Shown: positions 14,257 to 25,208, counted from the first letter of the stretch. The stretch: DNA of 35,076 nucleotides from Rhodospirillales bacterium (GCA_947447625.1 CANFKS010000041.1:1-35076), one strand, 5' to 3'. The notes: generated from the letters alone by a model not told the origin. A program made the numbers and translations.

Positions 14257-15438
14257 ATGAGCACCGAACCTGCGATTTGCGCATGGCTGGGCCAGCAGCG
14301 CGAGGCAATGACCGCGCTGTTGCGTCAACTGGTTGATATCGACAGTGGCAGCTACAACAAGCCGGGCATCGATGCCGTGGGGGGCGCGATCGAGGATTTT
14401 CTCGTCGCCCAGGGCATCGCGGTCGAGCGTGTGCCCCAATCCCGGCATGGCGACTGCCTGCGCGCGCCGGTCGGCGGGGGCATATTGGGCGCCTCGGGCG
14501 CCAATGCGGGGCGCAATATCGTGCTGATGGGGCACCGCGACACGGTGTTTCCGGATGGCGAGGCCGGGCGGCGGCCGTTCACGATCAAGGATGGCATCGC
14601 CTATGGGCCCGGGGTGGCCGACATGAAGGCGGGGCTTGTGATGAATGCGTTCATCCTGGCCGCGTTTCAGCGCTTCGGCGGCGCGCCGGGGCCGCTGGTG
14701 GGGCTGTTCACGGGGGACGAAGAGATCGGCTCGCCCGAGGGGCGGCCGGTGATCGAGGCGGAGGCGCGTCAGGCGCGGGTGGTGTTCAACAGCGAGCCCG
14801 GGCGGGTTTCGGGCAATGTGGTCACGGGACGGAAAGGCGGGGTTTTCAGCGCGTTCCGGATCACGGGAAAGGCGGCCCATTCGGGCGGCAACTTCGTTGA
14901 GGGGATTTCGGCGATCGAGGAGATGGCGCGAAAAATCCAGGCGCTGCATGCGCTGACCGACCTTGAGCGTGGCATCACGGTCAATGTGGGGCTCGTCTCT
15001 GGTGGGCAGTCCGTCAACACGGTTGCGCCGTGGGCGGAGGGGCAGATCGACCTGCGCTATGTGACGCCCGGGGATCGCGACGATGTGATGGGACGGATCC
15101 ATGAGATCATCGGGCGCAGTTTTGTGGCGGGGACGAGCGCGGATCTGACGATCCGCGGGGAGTTCCTGCCGTTGAACCAGTCCAATGAGGCGCGGCGTTT
15201 GTTCGAGCTTTATGTGGATGCGGCGGCGGCGAGCGGGTTTGCGACGGGTGGAGAGTTTACCGGGGGATGCGCCGACTCGGGGTTTACCGCGGCACAGGGC
15301 GCCCCGACGCTGTGCGCGGTGGGGCCGGTGGGCGGCAAGGCGCATAGTCCGGACGAGTTTCTGCTGTTGGACAGCCTGGTGCCGCGGGCGCAGGCCTGTG
15401 CGCGGGCGATCATGGGGATCGAGCGAATCGGATTATAG
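14257..15438 (+). CDS. M20 metallopeptidase, carboxypeptidase G2-like
   Basis: 393 residues. All five expected zinc ligands and the catalytic base are visible: His93 in GHRDTVFP, Asp122 in GVADMKAG, the Asp154-Glu155-Glu156 stretch in GDEEIGS, Glu180 in NSEPG and His363 in KAHSPDEF. Asp95 supports His93. His208 in HSGGNF belongs to the dimerisation-domain contribution to the active site. The overall order matches glutamate carboxypeptidase (CPG2), which releases C-terminal glutamate from folates and N-acyl-glutamates. The substrate here is not certain. No export signal is seen, unlike secreted CPG2. It is divergent from hxlR across 98 bp and appears to be alone; a short hairpin follows the stop. 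Confidence 0.9.
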   Translation: MSTEPAICAWLGQQREAMTALLRQLVDIDSGSYNKPGIDAVGGAIEDFLVAQGIAVERVPQSRHGDCLRAPVGGGILGASGANAGRNIVLMGHRDTVFPDGEAGRRPFTIKDGIAYGPGVADMKAGLVMNAFILAAFQRFGGAPGPLVGLFTGDEEIGSPEGRPVIEAEARQARVVFNSEPGRVSGNVVTGRKGGVFSAFRITGKAAHSGGNFVEGISAIEEMARKIQALHALTDLERGITVNVGLVSGGQSVNTVAPWAEGQIDLRYVTPGDRDDVMGRIHEIIGRSFVAGTSADLTIRGEFLPLNQSNEARRLFELYVDAAAASGFATGGEFTGGCADSGFTAAQGAPTLCAVGPVGGKAHSPDEFLLLDSLVPRAQACARAIMGIERIGL

Positions 15439-15445
15439 GCGGGAC

Positions 15446-15461
15446 GCCGGGTTCGCCCGGC
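15446..15461 (+). terminator. Short GC hairpin after the M20 peptidase gene
   Basis: GCCGGG-TTCG-CCCGGC starts eight bases after the stop codon. The six-pair GC stem with a TTCG loop is stable, but no T-run follows, so it may act only as a 3'-end stabiliser. A second small stem, CCCCG-CTTGA-CGGGG, lies near 15574-15588. Confidence 0.4.
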
Positions 15462-15622
15462 ATGAGGCAACCGGGGCGTCGTTGGTGTGCACAGGCATGC
15501 CGGCGGCGCCCCAGGCGTATCGGGCCCCGGGCGGATGGGGAGGGGAAGGGGGGGGTCTCATTTTCTTCGCCGTCCCCGCTTGACGGGGTGGGGAGGGGGG
15601 CCTAAACGCCTCCTCGTCTGCT

Positions 15623-15699
<77 letters not shown>

Positions 15700-15868
15700 G
15701 CATCGGACCTGCGCCAATGGCGCCCTCCATCGTCAAAAAGTCCAACAAATTCCTTGCATTGCCCCTATGGCGGTGACGTCGTGTTGCGCTTAAAGTGCCG
15801 TGGCGTTAGATGTGGATTGTGGCGGCGCGGCATGGTTGTCGGCACAGATGGATGAAGAGGATTGGCGC
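15700..15868 (+). other. Leader region of the nuo operon
   Basis: 169 bases between tRNA-Asp and nuoA. A small GCGCC-AAT-GGCGC stem is at 15711-15723. The only promoter-like pair found is TTGCGC (15784-15789) with TTAGAT (15806-15811), each matching three of six consensus positions. No FNR-type box is seen. The nuoA frame is open from 15800, but the first 23 codons do not resemble NuoA. Confidence 0.4.
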
Positions 15869-16234
15869 ATGACGGGCTTGTTGGAAGCTTACTTTCCCAT
15901 CGTGGTGTTCATCGGCATTGCCGCTGTCATCGCGCTGTCGATGTCGGTGGCGTCGCTGCTGATTGCCCGGCAGAAGCCGTATCCGGAGAAGCTGACGGCG
16001 TATGAATGCGGCTTCGAGGCGTTCGGCGATGCGCGCGGGCGGTTCGATGTGCGGTTCTATCTGGTGGCGATCCTGTTCATCATTTTCGATCTTGAAGTGG
16101 CGTTCCTGTTCCCTTGGGCGGTGAGCCTGGGTGATATCGGGGTGTTCGGGTTCCTGTCGATGATGGGCTTCCTGGGCGTGCTGACGGTGGGGTTCATTTA
16201 CGAGTGGTGCAAAGGCGCGCTGGAGTGGGAGTGA
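15869..16234 (+). CDS. nuoA: NADH-quinone oxidoreductase subunit A
   Basis: 121 residues with three membrane helices, first gene of the complex I operon. NuoA is a small membrane subunit at the junction of the arm that carries electrons to quinone. The diagnostic loop [20 protein letters not shown] and the following helix [14 protein letters not shown] are intact. An in-frame GTG at 15800 would add 23 residues unlike the family; the ATG at 15869 was chosen because AGAGG sits eight bases before it and the sequence then matches NuoA at once. The stop is four bases before nuoB. Confidence 0.95.
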   Translation: MTGLLEAYFPIVVFIGIAAVIALSMSVASLLIARQKPYPEKLTAYECGFEAFGDARGRFDVRFYLVAILFIIFDLEVAFLFPWAVSLGDIGVFGFLSMMGFLGVLTVGFIYEWCKGALEWE

Positions 16235-16238
16235 CACG

Positions 16239-16790
16239 ATGAGCGACGTAACAATGCGCTGGAACAAGGACGCGCTGCCTCCCGGGGCTGCGCAGGACGC
16301 GGTGATCAAGGGCATCACCGGGGAAATCGACGACAAGGGCTTTGTGGTCGCCAATCTCGATAAATTGGTGAATTGGGCGCGCACGGGCAGCCTGTGGCCG
16401 ATGACGTTTGGCCTCGCCTGCTGCGCGGTCGAGATGATCCATGCCTATATGCCGCGCTACGATCTGGATCGGCTGGGGATCATACCGCGGGCCTCGCCCC
16501 GGCAATCCGACTGCATGATCGTGGCGGGGACGCTGACCAACAAAATGGCGCCGGCGTTGCGCAAGGTCTACGACCAGATGCCGGAGCCGCGCTGGGTGAT
16601 CAGCATGGGCAGCTGCGCCAATGGCGGTGGCTATTATCATTATTCGTATTCGGTGGTGCGCGGCTGTGACCGCGTGGTGCCGGTCGATGTCTATGTGCCG
16701 GGCTGTCCGCCGACGGCCGAGGCGCTGGTTTACGGGATCATGCAGTTGCAGAAGAAGATCCGCCGCACGGGGACGATTCTCCGTGGCTGA
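16239..16790 (+). CDS. nuoB: NADH-quinone oxidoreductase subunit B (N2 cluster)
   Basis: 183 residues. NuoB holds cluster N2, the last iron-sulfur centre before quinone. The four ligands are visible: adjacent Cys61 and Cys62 in LACCAVEM, Cys126 in GSCANGGG and Cys156 in PGCPPTAE. The sequences [14 protein letters not shown] and [11 protein letters not shown] are family hallmarks. An N-terminal extension of about 35 residues precedes the core, as is usual in this class. Its stop lies inside the start of nuoC, a tight overlap. Confidence 0.98.
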   Translation: MSDVTMRWNKDALPPGAAQDAVIKGITGEIDDKGFVVANLDKLVNWARTGSLWPMTFGLACCAVEMIHAYMPRYDLDRLGIIPRASPRQSDCMIVAGTLTNKMAPALRKVYDQMPEPRWVISMGSCANGGGYYHYSYSVVRGCDRVVPVDVYVPGCPPTAEALVYGIMQLQKKIRRTGTILRG

Positions 16791-17424
16791 GCAGGAAACC
16801 GCGGTGCAGGCCGCACCGGCGCCCGCGGCGATCGAGTCGCTGGCGGCGCTGATCGGGGCGCTGCCGGGGGTGAGCGGCGTTTCGATCGAAAAGGGCGAGA
16901 TCGTCGCGCTGGCCCGGCTTGAGGGCCTGGTCGGGTTGATGACCACACTGCGCGATGGAGCCGGGCTTCAGTTCGAGCAGGTGATGGATATCTGCGGGGT
17001 GGATTGGCCGGAGCGGGCGATGCGCTTCGATGTGGTTTACAACCTGTTGTCGGTGTCGCTGAACCATCGGGCGCGTTTGATCGTGCAGACCGATACGGTG
17101 ACGCCGGTGCCGTCGGTGCATGGCATTTGGCCGGTCGCGACGTGGTGGGAGCGCGAGACGTGGGACCTGTTCGGGGTCGTGTTCTCCGGCCAGCCGGATC
17201 TGCGGCGGATCCTGACGGATTACGGGTTCGAGGGGCATCCGCTGCGCAAGGATTTCCCGCTGACCGGCTATGTCGAGGTCCGCTACGACGAGGAGCGCAA
17301 ATCGGTGGTCTATGAGCCGGTCAAGCTCCGGCAGGATTTCCGCAACTTCGACTTCCTCTCGCCGTGGGAGGCGATGACATCGCTGCCCGGCGATGAGAAG
17401 GCGCAAGCGAGGGGCAAGGCATGA
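16783..17424 (+). CDS. nuoC: NADH-quinone oxidoreductase subunit C
   Basis: 213 residues starting at GTG 16783, which overlaps the nuoB stop by 8 bp. An open frame continues upstream inside nuoB but does not resemble NuoC. NuoC is a peripheral-arm structural subunit (30-kDa family); it is separate from NuoD here, unlike the fused NuoCD of E. coli. The signature [20 protein letters not shown], then [14 protein letters not shown] and [15 protein letters not shown], is complete. The first ~20 residues are Ala/Pro-rich and variable. The TGA overlaps the nuoD ATG. Confidence 0.95.
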   Translation: MAEQETAVQAAPAPAAIESLAALIGALPGVSGVSIEKGEIVALARLEGLVGLMTTLRDGAGLQFEQVMDICGVDWPERAMRFDVVYNLLSVSLNHRARLIVQTDTVTPVPSVHGIWPVATWWERETWDLFGVVFSGQPDLRRILTDYGFEGHPLRKDFPLTGYVEVRYDEERKSVVYEPVKLRQDFRNFDFLSPWEAMTSLPGDEKAQARGKA

Positions 17425-18626
17425 GCGAAGTGGTGGACAAGAAGACGACCCAGCAGGTCGAGATCGACAGCCATTCGATCAATTTCGGCCCCCAGCATCC
17501 GGCGGCGCATGGGGTGTTGCGGCTGATCCTGGAGATGAACGGCGAAATGGTGGAGCGGGCCGATCCGCATATCGGCCTGCTGCATCGCGGCACCGAGAAG
17601 CTGATCGAGTACAAAAGCTATATCCAGGCGCTGCCGTATTTCGACCGGCTCGACTATGTGAGCCCGATGTCGCAGGAGCATCCGTTCGCGTTGGCGACCG
17701 AGAAGCTGCTCGGCATCGAAGTGCCGGAGCGGGCGAAATGGATCCGGATGCTGTTCAGCGAAATCACGCGGGTGCTGAACCATCTGCTCAATGTCACCAC
17801 CTATGCGCTTGATGTTGGGGCAATCACGCCGGCGCTCTGGGGCTTTGAGGAGCGCGAGAAGCTGATGGAGTTCCATGAGGCGGCGTCAGGCGCGCGGCTG
17901 CATGCGAATTATTTCCGGCCTGGCGGCGTGGCCAAGGATATTCCGGCGGGGCTCGACGACAAGATCCTGGCGTGGTCCGAGACCTTCCCGAAGTTTATCG
18001 ACGACATCGAGGGGTTGCTCACGAGCAACCGGATATGGAAGCAGCGGACTGTGGATATCGGCGCGTTCACGGCCGAGGAAGCGTTGGCCTGGGGGTTCTC
18101 GGGGCCGTGCCTGCGCGGGTCCGGCGTGCCGTGGGATTTGCGCAAGTCCCAGCCTTACGAATTGTATGAGCAGGTTGAGTTCCAGGTGCCGGTTGGCCGC
18201 AATGGCGATTGCTATGATCGCTATCTGGTGCGCATCAGCGAGATGCGCGAAAGCGTGAAGATCATCCGGCAGTGCTTGGCGAAGATGAAGCCGGGGCCGG
18301 TCAAGGTGCAGGACCACAAGATTTCGCCGCCGTCGCGCGGCGAGATGAAGCGGTCCATGGAAGCGTTGATCCATCACTTCAAGCTCTATACCGAAGGCTT
18401 CCACGTTCCGCCGGGTGCGACCTACACCGCAGTGGAGACGCCGAAAGGCGAATTCGGCGTCTATCTGGTGTCTGACGGCACCAATCGTCCTTATCGCTGC
18501 AAAATCCGCGCAACCGGCTTCGCCCATCTGCAGGCGACGGAAGCGATGTCCAAGCGGCACATGCTGGCCGATGTCTGCGCGATCGTGGGATCGCTCGACG
18601 TCGTGTTCGGCGAGATCGACAGGTAA
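17421..18626 (+). CDS. nuoD: NADH-quinone oxidoreductase subunit D
   Basis: 401 residues. NuoD (49-kDa family) forms the quinone pocket with NuoB and descends from the large subunit of NiFe hydrogenases. The hallmark N-terminal sequences [20 protein letters not shown] and [18 protein letters not shown] are present, including the quinone-site histidine region, and the C-terminus ends in the typical [12 protein letters not shown]. Starts by ATGA overlap with nuoC. NuoE begins three bases after its stop. Confidence 0.98.
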   Translation: MSEVVDKKTTQQVEIDSHSINFGPQHPAAHGVLRLILEMNGEMVERADPHIGLLHRGTEKLIEYKSYIQALPYFDRLDYVSPMSQEHPFALATEKLLGIEVPERAKWIRMLFSEITRVLNHLLNVTTYALDVGAITPALWGFEEREKLMEFHEAASGARLHANYFRPGGVAKDIPAGLDDKILAWSETFPKFIDDIEGLLTSNRIWKQRTVDIGAFTAEEALAWGFSGPCLRGSGVPWDLRKSQPYELYEQVEFQVPVGRNGDCYDRYLVRISEMRESVKIIRQCLAKMKPGPVKVQDHKISPPSRGEMKRSMEALIHHFKLYTEGFHVPPGATYTAVETPKGEFGVYLVSDGTNRPYRCKIRATGFAHLQATEAMSKRHMLADVCAIVGSLDVVFGEIDR

Positions 18627-18629
18627 GCC

Positions 18630-19250
18630 ATGACCGAGCATACCGAACCCGCCAGCTTCGCTTTCGATGACGAAAGCGAAGCCCGTATCACCAAGGTGAT
18701 GGCAAAATATCCGGCCGGAAAACAGGCCAGCGCCGTGCTGCCGCTGCTCGACCTCGCGCAGCGCCAGATGGGCCGTGTGACCGGCAGCGCATGGGTGCCG
18801 AAGGTGGCGATGGACGAGATCGCCCGCCGCCTCGACATGCCGCCGATCCGCGTTTACGAGGTCGCGACATTCTACTTGATGTTCAATATGCAACCGGTCG
18901 GGACGTATCACCTTCAGGTGTGCACCACGACGCCGTGCTGGCTGCGCGGATCGGACCAGGTGGTCGAGGCCTGCCGCAAGGCAACCGGGATCAAGGGCTG
19001 GAAAGAGACCAGTGCCGATGGGTTGTTCACCATGACCGAGGTTGAGTGCGTCGGCGCCTGCGTCAATGCGCCGATCCTGCAGGTGAATGACGATTTCTTC
19101 GAGGATATGGACGCGGCAAGCACCGAGGCGCTCTTGGCGGCCTTGCGGCGCGGCGAATATCCCAAGGTGGGTTCGGTCACGGGGCGCCAGACTTCGGCGC
19201 CCGAGGGCGGTCCTACGACATTGACAACGCTGAATTTTCCGGCGGAGTAA
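18630..19250 (+). CDS. nuoE: NADH-quinone oxidoreductase subunit E (N1a cluster)
   Basis: 206 residues. NuoE is a thioredoxin-like 2Fe-2S subunit of the NADH-oxidising module. The four cluster ligands are Cys98 and Cys103 in [11 protein letters not shown] and Cys140 and Cys144 in VECVGAC. The helical N-terminal region ([20 protein letters not shown]) is typical. The C-terminal tail of about 30 residues (from [14 protein letters not shown]) lies beyond the fold and is low-complexity. NuoF follows after four bases. Confidence 0.97.
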   Translation: MTEHTEPASFAFDDESEARITKVMAKYPAGKQASAVLPLLDLAQRQMGRVTGSAWVPKVAMDEIARRLDMPPIRVYEVATFYLMFNMQPVGTYHLQVCTTTPCWLRGSDQVVEACRKATGIKGWKETSADGLFTMTEVECVGACVNAPILQVNDDFFEDMDAASTEALLAALRRGEYPKVGSVTGRQTSAPEGGPTTLTTLNFPAE

Positions 19251-19254
19251 GATC

Positions 19255-20565
19255 ATGCTGAGCGATGCCGACCGGATTTTCACGAACCTCTACGGGACCG
19301 GCGATGCCGGGCTCAAAGGGGCGCGGTCACGCGGCGACTGGGACGGAACCAAGGCGATCATCGAGCGCGGTCGCGAGGCGATCGTCGAGGAGATGAAGGC
19401 TTCGGGCCTGCGCGGGCGCGGCGGCGCGGGGTTCCCGACCGGGATGAAATGGTCGTTCATGCCCAAGACGATCGGGGCGCTGCCGCATTATCTGGTGGTG
19501 AATGCCGATGAGTCCGAGCCCGGCACCTGCAAGGATCGCGACATCATCCGCCACGATCCGCACAAGCTGCTCGAGGGCTGCTTCATCGCGTCCTTCGCGA
19601 TGGGGGCGCATGCCTGCTACATCTATATCCGCGGCGAATTCTACAACGAGGCAGTGGCTCTGCAATCTGCGATCGACGAGGCCTACGAGGCCGGATTGAT
19701 CGGCAAGAATGCCTGCGGCACCGGGTGGGATTTCGACTGCTATCTGCATCGCGGCGCCGGGGCCTATATTTGCGGCGAGGAAACCGCGCTGATCGAGAGC
19801 CTTGAGGGCAAGAAGGGGATGCCGCGGCTGAAGCCGCCATTTCCGGCTGCCATGGGGCTTTACGGGTGCCCGACCACGGTGAACAACGTCGAGAGCATCG
19901 CGGTGGCGCCGACGATTTTGCGGCGCGGGGCCTCGTGGTTCTCGGCGCTGGGGCGGCCGAAGAATGCCGGGACCAAGCTGTTCTGCATCTCGGGGCATGT
20001 GAACAAGCCCTGCAATGTCGAGGAGGAGCTTGGCATTCCGCTCAAGGAGCTGATCGAGAAATATGCCGGCGGGGTGCGCGGGGGCTGGGACAATCTGCTC
20101 GCGGTGATCCCGGGCGGCGCGTCGGTGCCGGTGCTGAACAAGGCGACCTGCGACACCATCCTGATGGATTTCGACAGTCTGCGCGAAGTGAAGTCGGGTC
20201 TCGGCACGGCGGCGGTTATCGTGATGGACAAGTCGACCGACATCATCAAGGCGATCGCCCGGCTCAGCCAGTTCTACAAGCATGAGAGCTGCGGGCAGTG
20301 CACGCCGTGCCGCGAAGGAACGGGCTGGATGATGCGGGTGATGAACCGCATGGTGCAGGGTCGTGCGACGATCGATGAGATCGACACGCTGGAGGCGGTG
20401 ACGCGGCAGATCGAGGGGCACACGATTTGCGCCCTCGGCGATGCGGCGGCGTGGCCGATCCAGGGGCTGATCAAGAATTTCCGTCCGGTGATGGAAGAGC
20501 GCATTCGCGCATACAAAGCCCAATCTGGGAACGGTGGGCGGTCGATGCCGCTCGCGGCGGAGTAA
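19255..20565 (+). CDS. nuoF: NADH-quinone oxidoreductase subunit F (FMN, N3 cluster)
   Basis: 436 residues. NuoF binds NADH and FMN and passes electrons to cluster N3. The glycine-rich site [10 protein letters not shown] is at 54-63, followed by [15 protein letters not shown]. The 4Fe-4S ligands are Cys346, Cys349 and Cys352 in [12 protein letters not shown] and Cys392 in HTICALGDA. Length and order are normal. The last ~15 residues ([13 protein letters not shown]) are variable. The stop at 20563-20565 is five bases before nuoG. Confidence 0.98.
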   Translation: MLSDADRIFTNLYGTGDAGLKGARSRGDWDGTKAIIERGREAIVEEMKASGLRGRGGAGFPTGMKWSFMPKTIGALPHYLVVNADESEPGTCKDRDIIRHDPHKLLEGCFIASFAMGAHACYIYIRGEFYNEAVALQSAIDEAYEAGLIGKNACGTGWDFDCYLHRGAGAYICGEETALIESLEGKKGMPRLKPPFPAAMGLYGCPTTVNNVESIAVAPTILRRGASWFSALGRPKNAGTKLFCISGHVNKPCNVEEELGIPLKELIEKYAGGVRGGWDNLLAVIPGGASVPVLNKATCDTILMDFDSLREVKSGLGTAAVIVMDKSTDIIKAIARLSQFYKHESCGQCTPCREGTGWMMRVMNRMVQGRATIDEIDTLEAVTRQIEGHTICALGDAAAWPIQGLIKNFRPVMEERIRAYKAQSGNGGRSMPLAAE

Positions 20566-20570
20566 GAGAG

Positions 20571-22625
20571 ATGGTCAAGGTCACGGTCGACGGGATCGAT
20601 GTCGACGTTCCGCCCGGCTCCAATGTGCTGCAGGCCTGCGAGGCCGCCGGTATCGAGGTGCCGCGGTTCTGCTATCATGAGCGGCTGTCGGTGGCGGGCA
20701 ATTGCCGGATGTGCCTGGTGGAGATCGAGAAGGCGCCGCCCAAGCCGTTTGCCTCCTGCGCCTATCCGGTGAATGAGGGCATGGTGGTGCATACCGACAC
20801 CCCCATGGTGAAGAAGGCGCGGGCGGGGGTGATGGAGTTCCTCCTGATCAACCATCCGCTGGATTGCCCGATCTGCGACCAGGGCGGCGAGTGCGACCTG
20901 CAGGATCAGGCGGTGGGCTACGGGCGCGACGGGTCGCGCTACACCGAGGCCAAGCGCGCGGTGAAGGACAAGGATCTCGGCCCGCTGGTCAAGACGGTGA
21001 TGACGCGGTGTATCCAATGCACGCGCTGCATCCGCTTTTCGGCCGAAATCGCGGGAACGCCGGAGCTGGGTGCGACGGCGCGCGGCGAGGGCATGGAGGT
21101 CGGCACCTATGTGCAGAAGGCGCTGACCTCCGAGTTGTCGGGCAATCTGATCGACATCTGCCCGGTGGGCGCGCTGACCTCGAAGCCCTATCAGTTCGTG
21201 GCACGGCCTTGGGAATTGAAGAAGACGGACAGCGTCGATGTGCTCGATGCGGTCGGCACCAATATCCGGGTCGATGCGCGCGGGCCGGAAGTGCTGCGCA
21301 TCTTGCCGCGGCTGAACGAGGATGTGAACGAGGAGTGGCTTGCGGACAAATCGCGCTTCTCGGTCGATGGGCTGAAGCGGCGGCGGCTCGATAGTTGCTG
21401 GGTGAGGCGCGACGGGAGTTTGGTCAAGGCTGGCTGGGAAGAGGCGTTCGCTGCGATCGAGGGGAAACTCAAGGGCGTTGCGGGCGAGCGGATCGGGGCG
21501 ATCGCGGGCGATTTATGCGATGCCGAGAGCATGCTGGCGCTGAAGGATCTGATGTCGAGGCTCGGGTCGGCCAATACCGATTGCCGGCAGGACGGGGCGG
21601 CGCTCGATGCTGCGCGGCGCGAGTTCTATATTTTCAACACCTCGATCGCGGGGATCGAGGAGGCTGATGCGATCCTGCTGGTCGGCAGCAATCCGCGGCG
21701 CGAGGCGCCTTTGGTGAATGCGCGGATCCTCAAGCGCTGGCGCGCCGGCGGGTTGAAACTGGCCTCGATCGGGACGGTGGCGGACCTGACATATCCGGTC
21801 GAGATGATCGGCGACGGACCCGCTGTGCTGGCGGCGCTGGCGGATGGATCGCATCCGTTCGCTGCGGTGTTGAAGGCGGCGAAACACCCGATGGTCATTG
21901 TCGGGCAGGGCGCGCTGCGGCGCGATGATGGCGCGGGCGTGCTGGCGGCGGCGTGGGCGGTTGCCGGCGCGGTGGGAGCACTCGGCGCGGAATGGCATGG
22001 ATTCAATGTGTTGCACACGGCGGCGGCCCGGGTCGGCGGGCTTGATCTCGGCTTCGTGCCGGGCCCGGGCGGCAAGTCGGTTGCCGGCATGCTGGGCGGC
22101 GGCGTCGATGTGCTGTGGCTGCTCGGTGCCGATGAGATCGACACCAGCCGGATCGGGGCGAACACATTCGTGGTCTATCAGGGCCATCATGGCGATGCCG
22201 GCGCGGCGCGGGCGGATGTGATTCTGCCGGGTGCGGCGTATACCGAGAAAAACGGCACCTATGTGAGCACCGAGGGGCGGGTGCAGCGCGGGCAATTGGC
22301 GGTCTATCCGCCAGGCGAGGCGCGGGAGGATTGGAAGATCCTGCGGGCGTTCTCGGGCTGGTTGGTCAAGCCATTGCCCTACGATACGATCGAGGCGTTG
22401 CGCGCGCGGCTTGAGACGGTGAACCCGGTGTTCGCGCGGCTCGACATTCTGCCGCGGTTCGGGTGCAGCGATGCGGCCGGGCCGGCGGGCGCCGGGCTGA
22501 CCGGCGGGGCGTTCCGCCCGGCGGTGGCGAATTATTATCAGACCGATGTGATCAGCCGCGCGAGCCCGACGATGGCGGCGTGCACCGCAGCCTATGCCGC
22601 GCCCGTCGCGGTTGCGGCGGAGTAG
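20571..22625 (+). CDS. nuoG: NADH-quinone oxidoreductase subunit G
   Basis: 684 residues. NuoG is the largest peripheral-arm subunit and carries a chain of iron-sulfur clusters. N1b ligands are Cys34, Cys45, Cys48 and Cys63. N5 has His95 with Cys99, Cys102 and Cys108 in [15 protein letters not shown]4 has Cys147, Cys150, Cys153 (RCIQCTRC) and Cys197 (ICPVGAL). The remainder is a molybdopterin-oxidoreductase-like domain that no longer carries cofactor in this family. The additional N7-type cysteines of some bacteria were not seen after Cys197. The ATG at 20571 follows GGAGTAAGAGAG; an open frame starting inside nuoF was rejected as the ferredoxin fold begins at MVKVTVDG. Confidence 0.97.
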   Translation: MVKVTVDGIDVDVPPGSNVLQACEAAGIEVPRFCYHERLSVAGNCRMCLVEIEKAPPKPFASCAYPVNEGMVVHTDTPMVKKARAGVMEFLLINHPLDCPICDQGGECDLQDQAVGYGRDGSRYTEAKRAVKDKDLGPLVKTVMTRCIQCTRCIRFSAEIAGTPELGATARGEGMEVGTYVQKALTSELSGNLIDICPVGALTSKPYQFVARPWELKKTDSVDVLDAVGTNIRVDARGPEVLRILPRLNEDVNEEWLADKSRFSVDGLKRRRLDSCWVRRDGSLVKAGWEEAFAAIEGKLKGVAGERIGAIAGDLCDAESMLALKDLMSRLGSANTDCRQDGAALDAARREFYIFNTSIAGIEEADAILLVGSNPRREAPLVNARILKRWRAGGLKLASIGTVADLTYPVEMIGDGPAVLAALADGSHPFAAVLKAAKHPMVIVGQGALRRDDGAGVLAAAWAVAGAVGALGAEWHGFNVLHTAAARVGGLDLGFVPGPGGKSVAGMLGGGVDVLWLLGADEIDTSRIGANTFVVYQGHHGDAGAARADVILPGAAYTEKNGTYVSTEGRVQRGQLAVYPPGEAREDWKILRAFSGWLVKPLPYDTIEALRARLETVNPVFARLDILPRFGCSDAAGPAGAGLTGGAFRPAVANYYQTDVISRASPTMAACTAAYAAPVAVAAE

Positions 22626-22630
22626 ACGCC

Positions 22631-23659
22631 ATGATCGCGATGCTTCTCGAATTCCTCAAGACGCCGTTCGGTATTCTGGTTCTCACGCTGCTCAAGGCGC
22701 TGGTTCTGCTGGTGCCGCTGCTGATCGCTGTTGCCTACCTCACCTATGCCGAGCGCAAGGTGATGGGCGCGATGCAGTTGCGCAAAGGGCCCAACGTGGT
22801 CGGGCCGTTCGGCCTGTTCCAGCCCTTCGCTGACGCCATCAAGATGATGTTCAAGGAGACGGTGATCCCGTCCGGCGCCTCGCCGCTGCTCTTCCTGATG
22901 GCGCCGATGCTCACCTTCGCGCTGGCCATGCTGGCCTGGGCGGTGATCCCGGTGAATGACGGCTGGGCGATCGCCGACATCAACGTGGGCGTGTTGTATC
23001 TGTTCGCGATTTCCTCGCTCGGCGTCTACGGCATCATCATCGCCGGCTGGGCCTCGAACTCGAAATACGCCTTCCTTGGCGCGCTGCGTTCGGCGGCGCA
23101 GATGGTGTCCTATGAAGTCTCGATGGGCTTCATCATGGTCACCGTGCTGATCTGCGCCGGCAGCCTGAACCTGACCGCCATCGTGAACGCGCAAAAGACG
23201 GTGTGGTACTGCATTCCGCTGTTCCCGATGTTCATCATGTTCTTCATCTCGACTTTGGCGGAGACGAACCGCTCGCCGTTCGACATTCCCGAGGGCGAGA
23301 GCGAAATCGTTGCCGGCTTCTTTGTCGAGTACAGCTCGATGAGCTTTGCGCTGTTCTTCCTGGGCGAATACGCCAACATGATCCTGATGTCGTCGATGAC
23401 GACGATCCTGTTCCTCGGCGGCTGGCTGGCGCCGTTTGGCATCGAGCCGTTCACATGGATCCCAGGGCCGATCTGGTTCATCCTCAAGGTCTGCTTCGTG
23501 CTGTTCTTCTTCATTTGGACCCGCGCGACCTTCCCCCGCTACCGGTATGACCAGTTGATGCGGTTGGGTTGGAAGGTGTTTCTGCCTGGTTCGTTGTTCT
23601 ATCTCGTTCTCGTCGCAGGCGTGATGCTGGCCATGGGGTGGTTGCCCCATGCTGCATAA
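22631..23659 (+). CDS. nuoH: NADH-quinone oxidoreductase subunit H
   Basis: 342 residues, about eight membrane helices. NuoH links the quinone chamber to the proton-pumping arm. Conserved loops are present: [20 protein letters not shown] with [10 protein letters not shown], the acidic funnel [20 protein letters not shown] and the segment [18 protein letters not shown]. The ATG at 22631, five bases after the nuoG stop, was chosen; an upstream in-frame extension inside nuoG does not resemble NuoH. A 27-base gap with a fresh ribosome site (AAAGGA) leads to nuoI. Confidence 0.98.
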   Translation: MIAMLLEFLKTPFGILVLTLLKALVLLVPLLIAVAYLTYAERKVMGAMQLRKGPNVVGPFGLFQPFADAIKMMFKETVIPSGASPLLFLMAPMLTFALAMLAWAVIPVNDGWAIADINVGVLYLFAISSLGVYGIIIAGWASNSKYAFLGALRSAAQMVSYEVSMGFIMVTVLICAGSLNLTAIVNAQKTVWYCIPLFPMFIMFFISTLAETNRSPFDIPEGESEIVAGFFVEYSSMSFALFFLGEYANMILMSSMTTILFLGGWLAPFGIEPFTWIPGPIWFILKVCFVLFFFIWTRATFPRYRYDQLMRLGWKVFLPGSLFYLVLVAGVMLAMGWLPHAA

Positions 23660-23686
23660 CGTCATCGCACGGAAAGGATACTGACC

Positions 23687-24175
23687 ATGGGTTTCCTCGA
23701 CCGCACCGCCCGCAGCCTGCTGCTCGGCGAACTCGCCAGCGGCATGGCGCTGACCCTGCGCTATTTTTTCAAAAAGAAGGTCACGATCAACTACCCCTAC
23801 GAAAAGGGGCCGATTTCGCCGCGCTTCAAGGGCGAGCATGCCCTGCGCCGCTATCCCAACGGCGAAGAACGCTGCATCGCGTGCAAGCTGTGCGAAGCGG
23901 TGTGTCCGGCGCAGGCGATCACGATCGAGGCTGAACCGCGCGAGGATGGCTCGCGGCGCACGACGCGCTACGACATCGACATGACGAAATGCATTTATTG
24001 CGGGCTGTGCGAAGAAGCCTGTCCGGTGGACGCCATCGTGGAGGGGCCGAATTTCGAATTCGCCACCGAGACGCGCGAGGAACTGATGTATAACAAGGAC
24101 AAGCTTTTGGCGAACGGCGATCGCTGGGAGCCGGAACTCGCCCGCCGCCTCGAACTCGACGCGCCGTATCGGTGA
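23687..24175 (+). CDS. nuoI: NADH-quinone oxidoreductase subunit I (N6a/N6b clusters)
   Basis: 162 residues, an 8Fe ferredoxin-like subunit. Two 4Fe-4S motifs carry electrons toward N2: Cys63, 66, 69, 73 in [12 protein letters not shown] and Cys102, 105, 108, 112 in [12 protein letters not shown]. The N-terminal amphipathic region ([20 protein letters not shown]) and the C-terminal [13 protein letters not shown]-type ending are typical of alphaproteobacterial and mitochondrial homologues. Seven bases separate it from nuoJ. Confidence 0.98.
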   Translation: MGFLDRTARSLLLGELASGMALTLRYFFKKKVTINYPYEKGPISPRFKGEHALRRYPNGEERCIACKLCEAVCPAQAITIEAEPREDGSRRTTRYDIDMTKCIYCGLCEEACPVDAIVEGPNFEFATETREELMYNKDKLLANGDRWEPELARRLELDAPYR

Positions 24176-24182
24176 GCATGTC

Positions 24183-24893
24183 ATGATCGCAGCCATCGCC
24201 TTTTACGTCTTTGCTTTCATCCTGCTGATCTGTGCCGCCAAGGTGGTGACGTCGCGCAACCCGGTCCATTCGGTGTTGTTTCTGATCCTCGCCTTCTTCA
24301 ACGCATCGGCTCTCTTCATCCTGGCCGGGGCCGAGTTCCTGGCGATGATCCTCGTGATCGTCTATGTGGGCGCCGTCGCGGTGTTGTTCCTGTTTGTCGT
24401 GATGATGCTCGATATCAATTTCGCCGCGCTGCGCGAGGGGTATCAGCGCTATCTGCCGGTTGGCCTTGCGGTCGGTCTGGTGCTGCTGATCGAACTGGGG
24501 GCGGTGCTGCTGGGCTGGCAGATGGCGCCTGAGGCGATGAACCTGCGCTTTGCGCCGATCGCGGCCGGAACGCAGAACACGGTTCAACTGGGCCGCTTGA
24601 TCTATACCGACTACATCCTGATTTTCCAGGCCTCTGGCCTCATCCTGCTGGTGGCGATGATCGGCGCAATCGTGCTCACGTTGCGTGATCGCGGGATTTC
24701 GCGGCGGCAGAACATCGGCGTGCAGCTTGCCCGCAACGCCGGCAATACGCTGGTGATGATGGATGTCCGGACCGGCGCGGGCATCGGCGAGCTCCGCATC
24801 ATCCGCCCGCAGGCAGCGGAGCCGGCTGCGGGCGCGCATGACGCCCACCATGGTGCCCACCCCGGCGCCGCGCATGATGGAGGACATCACTGA
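24183..24893 (+). CDS. nuoJ: NADH-quinone oxidoreductase subunit J, with His-rich tail
   Basis: 236 residues, about 30 longer than common NuoJ. Five membrane helices form part of the pumping arm; the conserved third-helix region [20 protein letters not shown] contains the flexible pi-bulge segment. After the last helix comes [14 protein letters not shown], then a hydrophilic tail of about 50 residues ending [18 protein letters not shown], with seven histidines in eighteen residues. This tail is not part of the catalytic fold; metal binding or assembly is only speculation. The TGA shares a base with the nuoK ATG (TGATG). Confidence 0.96.
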   Translation: MIAAIAFYVFAFILLICAAKVVTSRNPVHSVLFLILAFFNASALFILAGAEFLAMILVIVYVGAVAVLFLFVVMMLDINFAALREGYQRYLPVGLAVGLVLLIELGAVLLGWQMAPEAMNLRFAPIAAGTQNTVQLGRLIYTDYILIFQASGLILLVAMIGAIVLTLRDRGISRRQNIGVQLARNAGNTLVMMDVRTGAGIGELRIIRPQAAEPAAGAHDAHHGAHPGAAHDGGHH

Positions 24894-25204
24894 TGCTCGC
24901 GGTCGGCCTGGGCCATTATCTCGTCGTGAGCGCTTTGCTGCTGGTGCTCGGCGTGTTCGGCATTTTCCTCAACCGGAAGAATGTCATCGTCATCCTGATG
25001 TCGGTCGAGCTCATCCTGCTCGCCGTCAATCTCAATCTCGTGGCCTTTTCCGCAACCCTCGGCGATCTCGCCGGGCAGGTGCTGGCCATGTTCGTCCTGA
25101 CTGTCGCGGCGGCGGAAGCTGCCATCGGCCTCGCCATCGTCGTGATCTATTTCCGCAACCGCGGCTCGATCGCGGTCGAAGACGTTAATATGATGAAGGG
25201 CTGA
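24893..25204 (+). CDS. nuoK: NADH-quinone oxidoreductase subunit K
   Basis: 103 residues, three membrane helices, homologous to MrpC/ND4L. The two membrane glutamates of the proton path are Glu39 (in [13 protein letters not shown]) and Glu75 (in [15 protein letters not shown]), corresponding to E. coli Glu36 and Glu72. It starts by a one-base overlap with nuoJ and is followed by nuoL after four bases. Confidence 0.98.
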   Translation: MLAVGLGHYLVVSALLLVLGVFGIFLNRKNVIVILMSVELILLAVNLNLVAFSATLGDLAGQVLAMFVLTVAAAEAAIGLAIVVIYFRNRGSIAVEDVNMMKG

Positions 25205-25208
25205 GCAG

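Noticed and set aside
15185-15583. 132-residue plus-strand frame over the 3' end of the M20 peptidase gene
   Set aside because: Out-of-frame shadow of a gene whose final zinc ligand His363 lies in the overlapped region.
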